8,818 nucleotides of DNA from Porticoccaceae bacterium. Lineage in GTDB: Bacteria; Pseudomonadota; Gammaproteobacteria; Pseudomonadales; Porticoccaceae. Location of the stretch: the NCBI GenBank assembly GCA_003448675.1, contig DLXZ01000067.1:1-8818 (forward strand). The letters are read 5' to 3'. Below the pieces are notes generated by a model. It ran no database searches, had not been told where the DNA came from, and worked only from the letters and a program-made list of their open reading frames with translations. The position numbers were made by a program, and so were the translations under genes. Of the stretch, positions 1 to 5,924 are shown in pieces. How positions within the stretch are numbered: the stretch's first letter is position 1; the number at the start of each line of letters is the position of its first letter.

Positions 1-351
1 TGGCCTGGGGCGAGGCCTGGTGTACGCTTTAACCAGGCCAGCAAATATGAACATATATTTGCTGGCCTGGGCTATATAGGCGTTAAACACTATCCTGCCA
101 GCCGACGATTCCTTGCCAGTAGACAGGGTAACCAGAGCAAAAGCGCTGGTTCCCAATAAACCGATTGCTGTACCAGCAAGAGCGGCCATTGCCATTTGAG
201 ACTGATTCAAAAAAAACACCAAGCCCGCTAACGTCAACAACAGGCTTTGAAGCAGGCCTACCTTTAACGTCAGTTGCCGAGTGTTTAGATGCTCGCCCAT
301 ATTAAACGCAGCTTCCTTGAAAGCCTCTCTGTTCATGAGCGAGCTGCCCAT
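1..351 (-). CDS. atpI: ATP synthase subunit I, 3' end beyond window edge
   Basis: AtpI is a small inner-membrane protein that helps assemble the c-ring of the F-type ATP synthase and usually heads the atp operon. The reading frame is open for 117 codons and leaves the window at base 1. Residues about 31-49 and 53-77 are hydrophobic and fit two membrane helices. A third hydrophobic stretch follows K98 (KYMFIFAGLV). The pattern of a Tyr, a Lys and then a hydrophobic segment matches AtpI, but the Gly-Glu usual before that Lys reads Ala-Gln here, so the protein is divergent. I chose the ATG at 349-351 because AGAAGGG lies a few bases upstream. ATGs at 334-336 and 298-300 are alternatives without a good ribosome site. 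It lies downstream of parB on the same strand, the usual gammaproteobacterial position before atpB, and has its own promoter. The identification rests on context plus topology; family membership is likely but not certain. Confidence 0.66.
   Translation of the reverse strand, partial: MGSSLMNREAFKEAAFNMGEHLNTRQLTLKVGLLQSLLLTLAGLVFFLNQSQMAMAALAGTAIGLLGTSAFALVTLSTGKESSAGRIVFNAYIAQASKYMFIFAGLVKAYTRPRPRP
33..70. repeat. perfect inverted repeat, 16-bp arms, inside atpI
   Basis: Bases 33-48 (CCAGGCCAGCAAATAT) and 55-70 are exact reverse complements, separated by a 6-base loop (49-54). The whole structure lies within the atpI reading frame, over residues about 94-106. In mRNA it would form a long GC-based stem. 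Further copies of GGCCTGG lie nearby at 2-8 and 14-20. The downstream poly-T expected of a terminator is not seen. Confidence 0.9.
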
Positions 352-425
352 CAGCCCTTCTTTAAGCCTTGGTCGTGCTGACTCAGTAGCATCCCAGCAC
401 CAGTGGGCGATCTCAAGCGCCGCGA

Positions 426-454
426 ATTATAGTCAGGTTGATACCCCGAATCAA
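426..454 (-). promoter_or_regulatory. sigma70-type promoter for atpI / atp operon
   Basis: Reading leftward, TTGATT (454-449) is the -35 element and TATAAT (431-426) the -10 element, separated by exactly 17 bases. Five of six and six of six positions match... the -35 differs from TTGACA at its last two bases, the -10 is perfect. Transcription should start near base 419, leaving a leader of about 70 bases before the atpI start. This indicates that the ATP synthase genes are transcribed independently of parAB. Confidence 0.78.
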
Positions 455-456
455 CC
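436..456. repeat. operator-like inverted repeat over the atp promoter
   Basis: GGTTGAT (436-442) and ATCAACC (450-456) are a perfect 7-bp inverted repeat around a 7-base centre. It covers the -35 element and most of the spacer of the atpI promoter. The geometry fits binding by a dimeric regulator, but no regulator gene is visible and I do not recognise the site. An unrelated role or chance remains possible. Confidence 0.5.
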
Positions 457-548
457 AGAGCAACGCGGGCTTTTGCCCCAATTTTAATCGCTCGGTAGAA
501 CAAACGTCCTAACCTCTCATTTTCAGGGTATTAAACTCTCTCCAGCGC

Positions 549-1448
549 TTACTTAATGTGCGCCAAAATGCCTTCGAGCTCTTCGGAGCTATTGTAATTT
601 ATAGTGAGCTTACCCTTACCATCACTACGATGGCTTATTTTTACACCAGCGCCCAGCAACTCTGATACTTTCTGCTCCAAATGGGCAATGTCAGGGTCTT
701 GCCTCGTTACCGACTCAGGGGATTGCTTGTAGTTGAGGGTTTTGCGCACCAGCGCTTCGGTATCTCTCACCGACAACCCCTTGCCGGCAATCATGCGCGC
801 TGTCTCCACCTGTTGACGATCACTCAGTGCCAGCAACGCTCGACCATGCCCCATTTCCAGATCACCGCGCTCTAGCAGGATAATGACATCCGGCTGCAGA
901 CCGTTGAGGCGCATCAGATTAGCCACTGCTGAACGCGATTTACCCACGGATTTGGCCACCTGCTCCTGGGTAAACCCAAACTCTTCCTGTAAACGCGCCA
1001 ATGCCTTGGCTTCTTCCATGACGTTAAGATCTTCGCGCTGGATATTTTCTATCAACGCCATCGCCAAGGTGTCCCGATCGCTAAGCTCTCGCACCACAAC
1101 GGGTACCGTAGCCAGACCAGCCAGCTGCGCCGCTCGCCAGCGCCGCTCACCGGCAACGATCTCGTAGCTGTTCCGATCCAGCTGCCGAACGATGACCGGT
1201 TGCATAATTCCGTGTTCCCGGATGGAGTCCGCCAACTCCTGGAGAACCTCCTGGTCCATATCCCGGCGCGGTTGATAACGCCCTCTGACCAGATACTCTA
1301 CCGGGATCTCTCTAAGTGATTGCTTGTCAGAGGCTAATTCATCGGCCGATTCTGTTGCGGGTAAATCCGGAACCGCAGGCTCTCCGGTTTCGCTAGCCCC
1401 CAATAGGGCCCCCAGACCTTTACCGAGACCTTTCCTTTTGGTATTCAT
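549..1448 (-). CDS. parB: chromosome partitioning protein ParB
   Basis: ParB is the CTP-dependent DNA clamp that loads at parS sites near the origin and works with ParA to segregate newly replicated origins. The 299-residue product has the expected layout. The N-terminal KGLGKGLGALLG tail (6-17) resembles the ParA-stimulating peptide. The nucleotide-binding core includes GERRWRA (100-106) and the conserved ENIQRED stretch (134-140). A helix-turn-helix lies at about 160-185, MGHGRALL at about 199-206, and the C-terminal dimerisation region ends at HIK. Length is normal for the chromosomal family. The ATG is preceded by GGGAAG at a good distance. parA ends 41 bases upstream, so the two are probably cotranscribed. 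I found no CACGTG-centred parS site in the window. Confidence 0.96.
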   Translation of the reverse strand: MNTKRKGLGKGLGALLGASETGEPAVPDLPATESADELASDKQSLREIPVEYLVRGRYQPRRDMDQEVLQELADSIREHGIMQPVIVRQLDRNSYEIVAGERRWRAAQLAGLATVPVVVRELSDRDTLAMALIENIQREDLNVMEEAKALARLQEEFGFTQEQVAKSVGKSRSAVANLMRLNGLQPDVIILLERGDLEMGHGRALLALSDRQQVETARMIAGKGLSVRDTEALVRKTLNYKQSPESVTRQDPDIAHLEQKVSELLGAGVKISHRSDGKGKLTINYNSSEELEGILAHIK

Positions 1449-1489
1449 ATCATTCTTCCCATCTGACAGGTTCTTTTGCTCTGTTCGTC

Positions 1490-2278
1490 TCAGTGTGGTG
1501 AAGGAATTCTTTCATTGGTTCGCCGGATTAATTCCTCAGCCATACCAAGATAAGCAGTAGCTCCCTTCGAATAGCGATCATGTAGCAGCACCGGTTTGCC
1601 AAAACTTGGCGCCTCGGCGAGTCGAACATTACGCGGAATCGCCGTCTGATAAACCCGCTTACCAAAATGCTCATGCAGCTGGTTGGACACTTCATTGGTC
1701 AAGGTATTTCTGGGGTCATACATGGTGCGCAGAATGCCCTCAATACGGAGTTTACGATTTAAGGTATTGGCTATTTCGGAAATTGTGCCCACCAAGGCGG
1801 ATAATCCTTCCAGGGCGTAATACTCGCATTGCATTGGGATAATCACGTTATCACTGGCGGCAAGGCTGTTGACTGTCAGCATATTCAAAGCCGGTGGACA
1901 ATCGATAATGATGACATCATAGTGATCATCCAAGCCATTGAAAGCCTCCTTTAGCTTTTTTTCACCGCCATTGCGGTTAAGAAGGTAAACCTCCGCCGCG
2001 GTTAAATCCCCATTGGCTGGTAATACATCGTAACCAGCAGGTAGCCCACTAATAATGGCCTCCTTAATCGTACGTTCACCAGTCAGTACGTCACATACGC
2101 TTATCGAGAGTTCATTTTTTTCCACGCCACTACCGGTAGTGGCGTTACCCTGGGGATCCATATCAACCAACAACACCCGCTTGCCCAGGTGGGCCAGCGA
2201 AGCTGACAGATTGACGCTGGTGGTGGTTTTCCCAACACCGCCTTTCTGATTGGCTATAGCGTAGGTGGGTGTCAACAA
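1490..2278 (-). CDS. parA: chromosome partitioning ATPase ParA (Soj family)
   Basis: This is a Walker-type ATPase that forms an ATP-dependent gradient on the nucleoid and moves ParB-bound origins. The 262-residue product is full length. It shows the deviant Walker A motif KGGVGKTT (12-19) with its signature lysine, DMDPQGN (39-45), the Walker B region VIIIDCPP (122-129) and PRNVRLAEAPSFGKP (215-229). No ATG is available: the frame has a stop at 2303-2305, and the only plausible starts are two consecutive TTG codons at 2276-2278 and 2273-2275. AAGGG lies just upstream. The second TTG gives the N-terminal length usual for the family (MTPTYAIANQ). The start lies 7 bases after the rsmG stop, which suggests translational coupling. 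The NATTGSGV codons form a 22-bp palindrome. Confidence 0.96.
   Translation of the reverse strand: MLTPTYAIANQKGGVGKTTTSVNLSASLAHLGKRVLLVDMDPQGNATTGSGVEKNELSISVCDVLTGERTIKEAIISGLPAGYDVLPANGDLTAAEVYLLNRNGGEKKLKEAFNGLDDHYDVIIIDCPPALNMLTVNSLAASDNVIIPMQCEYYALEGLSALVGTISEIANTLNRKLRIEGILRTMYDPRNTLTNEVSNQLHEHFGKRVYQTAIPRNVRLAEAPSFGKPVLLHDRYSKGATAYLGMAEELIRRTNERIPSPH
2124..2145. repeat. 22-bp perfect palindrome within parA
   Basis: The sequence is exactly self-complementary about the centre between 2134 and 2135, with half-site ACGCCACTACC. It encodes residues 45-52 of ParA, the conserved N-A-T-T-G-S-G-V stretch. The protein constrains part of it, but the perfect symmetry depends on synonymous third-position choices. 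It lacks the CACGTG core of known parS sites. Confidence 0.85.
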
Positions 2279-2285
2279 TTTGCCC

Positions 2286-2951
2286 TTATTTCCTCTGAAT
2301 GATTATCAGATGGCGATCTTCATCAAGACCCGGAATAACCAGTTTCTCCACTGCTTCCAGCTCAAAACCCTCTGGCAAAGCCGATATTTCCCTGGTAGAA
2401 AATTTTCCTTTCATTGCGTAAAAACGTCCGCCGTCGCGAAGCGCGTGTCTTGTTTGGTGAATCATAGCGGATAACCCGGCAAAACCCCGGCTCAGTATAC
2501 CGTCGTAGGCATCGACAGGATGATAGTTTTCTACCCGCTTGTTAAGCTCAAGTATGTTCGACAGTCCCAACTCGATACGAACCTGAAAAAGAAAGCGGGT
2601 TTTCTTTCCATTGCTATCGAGTAAATCGAAGGTACGTTCCGGGCAGGTAATCGCCAATGGAACACCGGGTAGCCCCGCACCAGCACCCACATCGATAAAC
2701 CGGCTGCCATCCAGGTAAGAAGCTATTGCCAGACTATCGAGAAGGTGCCGCGTCAACATCGACCGGGAATCCCTGATTGAAGTCAGGTTGTAGGTTTTAT
2801 TCCAGCGCTTGAGTAAATCCAGATACGCTAGCAATTGGTCCTGCTGAGCAGAAGAACAAGTAAGCCCAAGCTCCTCTAGCCCCGACTCCAACAAGACCTT
2901 GCTTTGGTTTTGTGCCGTTGAATTCACACAGGATCCGCGGTGATCAGGCAA
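2286..2951 (-). CDS. rsmG: 16S rRNA (guanine527-N7)-methyltransferase RsmG
   Basis: RsmG (GidB) uses S-adenosylmethionine to methylate N7 of G527 in 16S rRNA, and its loss gives low-level streptomycin resistance. Visible motifs are YNLT (54-57), HLLDSL (69-74), the SAM-binding loop [10 protein letters not shown] (87-96), LDSNGKK (111-117), SRGF (154-157) and AMKG (179-182). As drawn from TTG at 2949-2951 it has 221 residues and overlaps the mnmG stop by 8 bases. GAAGGA sits 5 bases before that TTG. A GTG at 2925-2927 would give 213 residues, closer to the usual family length, but has a weaker ribosome site. The reading frame ends 7 bases before parA. The order mnmG-rsmG-parA-parB is common in gammaproteobacteria and supports a single operon. 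Confidence 0.95.
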   Translation of the reverse strand: MPDHRGSCVNSTAQNQSKVLLESGLEELGLTCSSAQQDQLLAYLDLLKRWNKTYNLTSIRDSRSMLTRHLLDSLAIASYLDGSRFIDVGAGAGLPGVPLAITCPERTFDLLDSNGKKTRFLFQVRIELGLSNILELNKRVENYHPVDAYDGILSRGFAGLSAMIHQTRHALRDGGRFYAMKGKFSTREISALPEGFELEAVEKLVIPGLDEDRHLIIIQRK

Positions 2952-4830
2952 TATTTTCCTTCATGATGCTTTGTTTTTTTAAATACACCAGCAATAGCGA
3001 TATAGCAGCTGGCGTGACACCGGGTATACGCGCTGCCCGAGCTAGCGTTTCGGGTCTGGCGTCACTGAGTTTTTGGCACACCTCATTGGATAACCCCCTG
3101 ACCTTCTCATAGCTGATATCTTCGGGGATTGGGGTCAGTTCATGGCGGCGAATCCGCTCGATTTCTTCACTTTGACGAGCGATATAACCGGCATAGCGAG
3201 CGTCGACTTCAAGCTGAAAAGCGACTTCGGGCTCGACCCCACCTGACTGGATCGATTCAACAAGCATGTCGTAGCTGACTTCCGGGCGCTTAAGGAGATC
3301 TGCCAGGTTGTACTCTCGACTCAGTTTGATACCCGACCGACTTTCCAGCCTTCCAGCCGCTGCACTGCCAACCTGAATCCAGGTGGAAGACAAACGTTGT
3401 TTTTCCCGCTCTACAGCTTCCAGTTTCTCATTAAACACCCGCCACTGATCGTCTTTCACCAGGCCTAGCTCGCGACCTGTCTCGGTCAGACGAATATCGG
3501 CGTTGTCTTCTCTCAGCAACAAGCGGTACTCAGCTCTGCTGGTAAACATGCGATAGGGTTCTCGGGTACCCTGGGTAATCAGATCATCCACCAGCACGCC
3601 CACGTAAGCCTGATCGCGGCGGGGACACCAGGAATCCCGCTCCTGAACCCGCAAAGAAGCGTTTATTCCCGCCAATAGCCCCTGGGCGGCAGCTTCTTCG
3701 TAACCCGTGGTGCCATTGATCTGGCCTGCAAAGAACAAGCCTTCGATACACCGGGTTTCCAAGCTGTATTTCAGATCCTGGGGATTGAAAAAGTCATACT
3801 CTATGGCGTATCCGGGACGGGTGATATGAGCTTTCTCGAAACCCTTGATGGATCGAACCAATTGCAATTGAACATCAAAGGGCAAACTGGTTGATATGCC
3901 ATTGGGGTACAACTCAGAGGACGACAGGCTTTCTGGTTCGATAAATATCTGATGAGATGATTTATCTGCAAAACGCACCACTTTGTCCTCGATAGAAGGG
4001 CAATAACGCGGACCGACCCCATCTATAACACCCGTAAACAAGGGGGAACGGTCCATGCCGTCCTGGATAATCCGATGAGTCTGCTCATTGGTATGCGTAA
4101 TCCAGCAACAGGTTTGGCGAGGATGTTGCTCGATACTGCCAGTAAATGACATGACAGGTCGCGGCTCATCGCCGTATTGCTCCTTCAGTTCACTGAAATC
4201 CACGGAGCGGGCGTCGATTCGCGGCGGCGTGCCGGTTTTCAGCCTATCCACGCGTACAGGCAATTCCCTCAGCCTGGCTGCCAGCTTAGAGGACGGGGGA
4301 TCACCCGCTCGGCCACCAGCGTGATTCTCCATCCCGATATGAATTTTGCCCGCCAGGAAGGTGCCGGCAGTCAATACAACCGTTTTTGAAGCAAACTCGA
4401 TACCGGCTTCGGTAACCACACCGGCCAGCCGGCCGTTGTCAAACAGGAAATCAGCGGCGGCCTGTTGAAAAATAGTCAGGTTTTCGTGTGCTTCGAGTAC
4501 CGCTCGCACCGCTTGTTTATATAGAACCCGATCAGCTTGAGCCCTCGTTGCCCTTACCGCGGGACCTTTCCTGGCGTTGAGCACGCGAAACTGGATACCC
4601 GCCTGATCCGTGGCTCTGGCCATAAGCCCGCCCAATGCATCTATCTCCTTCACGAGATGACTTTTACCGATCCCTCCAATAGCGGGATTGCAGGACATCT
4701 GGCCGAGAGTATCGATATTGTGGGTGAGCAGCAGTGTGCGGCTACCCATTCGAGCAGCAGCGAGGCAGGCTTCGGTACCAGCATGGCCGCCACCAATGAC
4801 AATGACATCAAATCTGTCTGGGAAACGCAT
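2944..4830 (-). CDS. mnmG: tRNA uridine-5-carboxymethylaminomethyl modification enzyme MnmG (GidA)
   Basis: MnmG is the FAD-binding subunit that, with MnmE, adds the carboxymethylaminomethyl group to C5 of the wobble uridine in several tRNAs. From the ATG at 4828-4830 the product has 628 residues, essentially the E. coli length. It contains the Rossmann dinucleotide motif GGGHAGTEA (13-21), [10 protein letters not shown] (47-56), [11 protein letters not shown] (156-166), [11 protein letters not shown] (196-206), YCPSIEDK (276-283), and a second flavin-contact block [19 protein letters not shown] at about 366-384. An ATG 36 bases upstream (4864-4866) keeps the frame open. I reject it because family members begin near [15 protein letters not shown] and because that ATG overlaps a candidate -10 box. 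Neither ATG has a clear ribosome site. Its partner MnmE is encoded divergently, to the right. Confidence 0.96.
   Translation of the reverse strand: MRFPDRFDVIVIGGGHAGTEACLAAARMGSRTLLLTHNIDTLGQMSCNPAIGGIGKSHLVKEIDALGGLMARATDQAGIQFRVLNARKGPAVRATRAQADRVLYKQAVRAVLEAHENLTIFQQAAADFLFDNGRLAGVVTEAGIEFASKTVVLTAGTFLAGKIHIGMENHAGGRAGDPPSSKLAARLRELPVRVDRLKTGTPPRIDARSVDFSELKEQYGDEPRPVMSFTGSIEQHPRQTCCWITHTNEQTHRIIQDGMDRSPLFTGVIDGVGPRYCPSIEDKVVRFADKSSHQIFIEPESLSSSELYPNGISTSLPFDVQLQLVRSIKGFEKAHITRPGYAIEYDFFNPQDLKYSLETRCIEGLFFAGQINGTTGYEEAAAQGLLAGINASLRVQERDSWCPRRDQAYVGVLVDDLITQGTREPYRMFTSRAEYRLLLREDNADIRLTETGRELGLVKDDQWRVFNEKLEAVEREKQRLSSTWIQVGSAAAGRLESRSGIKLSREYNLADLLKRPEVSYDMLVESIQSGGVEPEVAFQLEVDARYAGYIARQSEEIERIRRHELTPIPEDISYEKVRGLSNEVCQKLSDARPETLARAARIPGVTPAAISLLLVYLKKQSIMKENIA
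2957..2962 (-). promoter_or_regulatory. ribosome binding site deciding the rsmG start
   Basis: GAAGGA on the minus strand lies inside the last codons of mnmG, 5 bases before the TTG at 2951. It is a better Shine-Dalgarno match than anything before the alternative GTG at 2927, so it favours the non-ATG start and translational coupling to mnmG. Confidence 0.6.
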
Positions 4831-4864
4831 AATCAGGAAGGTTACTGAGTGTATGGCAGCGGGC

Positions 4865-4895
4865 ATTATAAGCGAAACGCTGACTCTAAGCTCAG
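4865..4895 (-). promoter_or_regulatory. possible mnmG promoter
   Basis: TATAAT on the minus strand at 4870-4865 is a perfect -10 box. The best upstream partner is CTGAGC (4895-4890) with a long 19-base spacer, so the -35 is poor. Initiation near 4858 would leave a leader of about 28 bases before the 4830 start and would exclude the upstream ATG. In E. coli, mnmG transcription beside oriC influences initiation; whether that applies here is inference. Confidence 0.45.
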
Positions 4896-4920
4896 GATTA
4901 GTTGTGCTTTAGAACACCCC

Positions 4921-5045
4921 GATTTTCCTATAGCAATTCACTTAAAATTATTAGATATATGATTAGTATAGTTAGAATAGATATTGTTATTAAGGCACGT
5001 TAAACCAGTGTAAATGTTACTTAAGACCTTGAAGTATATACTTTT
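4921..5045. other. AT-rich segment, possible DNA unwinding element
   Basis: By hand count, 30 of the 120 bases at 4921-5040 are G or C (25%), far below the flanking genes. It contains loosely repeated TTAG-based units starting at 4951, 4963 and 4972, and a 12-bp palindrome AAGTATATACTT at 5032-5043. Such a segment beside DnaA boxes is typical of an unwinding element, but the assignment is inference. Confidence 0.45.
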
Positions 5046-5134
5046 ATGGTTAGGGTTAGGCTGTGAGGAAGGTGGTTAGCAGGTGTAGGAAAGGTTCGGA
5101 TTCTTACCCAATGAAAACAACCTGCCAGGGAGCC

Positions 5135-5143
5135 TGTGGATAG
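5135..5143 (-). promoter_or_regulatory. DnaA-box-like site
   Basis: TGTGGATAG reads CTATCCACA on the minus strand, one mismatch from the consensus TTATCCACA. It is the best such site in the gap; weaker 7-of-9 matches lie at 5175-5183 and 5240-5248. Confidence 0.45.
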
Positions 5144-5192
5144 TAGTTACACTTGTTAATGACTTGCTCAGGGTTTGTCCACCGGTTTTTTT

Positions 5193-5226
5193 AATAACAA
5201 CAGAATGTGATAATCCTGTTGTTATT
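5193..5226. repeat. perfect 11-bp inverted repeat in the intergenic gap
   Basis: AATAACAACAG (5193-5203) and CTGTTGTTATT (5216-5226) are exact reverse complements around a 12-base loop. A seven-T run precedes it on the plus strand (5186-5192) but neither strand has a T run after the stem, so it does not look like an intrinsic terminator. It lies among the DnaA-box-like sites. Function unknown; an operator, an origin element or a cruciform are possible. Confidence 0.75.
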
Positions 5227-5267
5227 GGGTTGAGTAACCTGTGGGTCATTTTTTTGGGGGAGTTTGA

Positions 5268-5296
5268 TTGCGAGTCAGTGGCTTTTTCTTTAGAAT
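5268..5296 (+). promoter_or_regulatory. rpmH promoter with GC-rich discriminator
   Basis: TTGCGA (5268-5273) is a 4-of-6 -35 box and TAGAAT (5291-5296) a 5-of-6 -10 box, separated by 17 bases. The bases just after the -10 are CGCCCGCC, a GC-rich discriminator of the kind linked to ppGpp (stringent) control of ribosomal promoters. Start of transcription would be near 5303, giving a leader of about 70 bases before rpmH. Confidence 0.62.
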
Positions 5297-5372
5297 CGCC
5301 CGCCCCCTGCCCGATCAACAGTAAACGTGTTTATCCGGTACCGATGATAGAGAAACTCTTTGGATTCTGATC

Positions 5373-5507
5373 ATGAAAAGAACATTTCAGCCCAGTGTCT
5401 TAAAACGCAAGCGCACACACGGTTTTCGTTCGAGAATGGCGACGAAAAATGGCCGTCAGGTGATTAACCGCAGACGGGCCAAGGGCCGTAAACGCCTGGC
5501 TGCATGA
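5373..5507 (+). CDS. rpmH: 50S ribosomal protein L34
   Basis: L34 is a very small, basic protein of the large ribosomal subunit. The frame encodes 44 residues beginning [20 protein letters not shown] and ending in [12 protein letters not shown], the classic L34 sequence and length; about a third of its residues are Arg or Lys. The ATG has only a weak ribosome site (GGA eight bases upstream). It heads the run rpmH-rnpA-yidD-yidC-mnmE, the standard gammaproteobacterial order, and is preceded by a promoter. What is unusual is its neighbour on the left: mnmG rather than the dnaA or origin junction seen in many relatives. Confidence 0.98.
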   Translation: MKRTFQPSVLKRKRTHGFRSRMATKNGRQVINRRRAKGRKRLAA

Positions 5508-5508
5508 A

Positions 5509-5544
5509 GGGTATTGCTTGCTCAAGCAAACTAATACCTGTTTT
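5509..5544 (+). terminator. hairpin between rpmH and rnpA, possible attenuator
   Basis: GGTAT (5510-5514) pairs with ATACC (5534-5538), and TGCTT (5515-5519) with AAGCA (5524-5528), closing a 4-base loop with a 5-base bulge on the 3' side. TGTTTT follows (5539-5544). The stem is modest and the T run short, so termination would be partial. A partial terminator here would let cells make more L34 than RnpA from one transcript, as described in E. coli. Confidence 0.45.
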
Positions 5545-5549
5545 CCAGT

Positions 5550-5924
5550 ATGTCCGGGCAGTCCTTTGGCCGGGATAAAAGGATGCTTGATCAGGCCTCT
5601 TTTCAGCGGGTTTTCGATGAAGCCTGTTACCGGATATCACATAAAAATTATCTGATACTGGTTAGACCTAATAGCGGGTCTGGTGCCCGCCTGGGCCTGG
5701 TGATAGGTAAGAAGAAGGTGCCTACCGCTGTAGCCCGAAACCAAATTAAGCGTCTGGTCAGAGAGTCTTTTCGTCGACATTGGACGCAATTACCGCCCGT
5801 CGACGTGATCTTCCTGGCTCGATCCGGCCTCAATATTTCCGCCAGTCAGTTATACACGCAGTTACCGAAAGCTTGGATCAAGCTACAGGAAGAAGTTAAA
5901 AATACTGGTAGAACTGAATCATGA
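5550..5924 (+). CDS. rnpA: ribonuclease P protein component
   Basis: RnpA is the protein subunit of RNase P. It binds the catalytic RNA and the 5' leader of pre-tRNAs during 5'-end maturation. The 124-residue basic product starts near SFGRDKRML, matching the family N-terminus. It carries the family signature over about 47-75, with RLGLVIGKKK (47-56) and ARNQIKRLVRESFRR (62-76), where the usual R-N-R core reads R-N-Q. Length is normal. The ATG at 5550 is the only sensible start, because the frame upstream is closed by TAA at 5532-5534. There is no Shine-Dalgarno sequence: the bases before it are the 3' side and T run of the preceding hairpin. Its last bases overlap yidD. Confidence 0.96.
   Translation: MSGQSFGRDKRMLDQASFQRVFDEACYRISHKNYLILVRPNSGSGARLGLVIGKKKVPTAVARNQIKRLVRESFRRHWTQLPPVDVIFLARSGLNISASQLYTQLPKAWIKLQEEVKNTGRTES

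Larger units (their letters stand above)
4871..5267. other. gene-free mnmG-rpmH gap; candidate replication origin region
   Basis: No credible gene lies between mnmG and rpmH; the two short open frames on either strand (5076-5318 and 5164-5370) resemble nothing. The left half is AT-rich and the right half has DnaA-box-like sites: TGTGGATAG at 5135-5143 (8 of 9), TTGTCCACC at 5175-5183, TGTGGGTCA at 5240-5248 and TGTGCTTTA at 4903-4911 (7 of 9 each). All genes in the window run away from this gap, and mnmG borders oriC in E. coli and Vibrio. Against an origin: no perfect DnaA box, only two GATC sites up to base 5372, and no dnaA nearby. In Pseudomonas the functional origin lies between rpmH and dnaA. 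The evidence is therefore suggestive only. Confidence 0.4.

Noticed and set aside
465..477. Short hairpin GGGC-TTTT-GCCC in the parB-atpI gap as a parB terminator
   Set aside because: Only four strong base pairs, and in the direction of parB transcription no T run follows.
281..487. A 68-codon plus-strand frame across the atpI start and promoter
   Set aside because: It is antisense to atpI and its promoter, with no recognisable product.
1240..1448. Low-complexity acidic linker of ParB as a possible insertion
   Set aside because: A variable linker between the N-terminal tail and the core is normal in ParB and the total length is typical.
5047..5059. GGTTAGGGTTAGG, resembling two telomere repeat units
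   Set aside because: Only two units in a bacterial intergenic gap; no array and no end structure, so most likely chance.
5076..5370. Two short open frames in the mnmG-rpmH gap (minus 5076-5318, plus 5164-5370)
   Set aside because: Their translations match no family I know, lack good ribosome sites, overlap each other and the rpmH promoter, and the inverted repeat runs through them.
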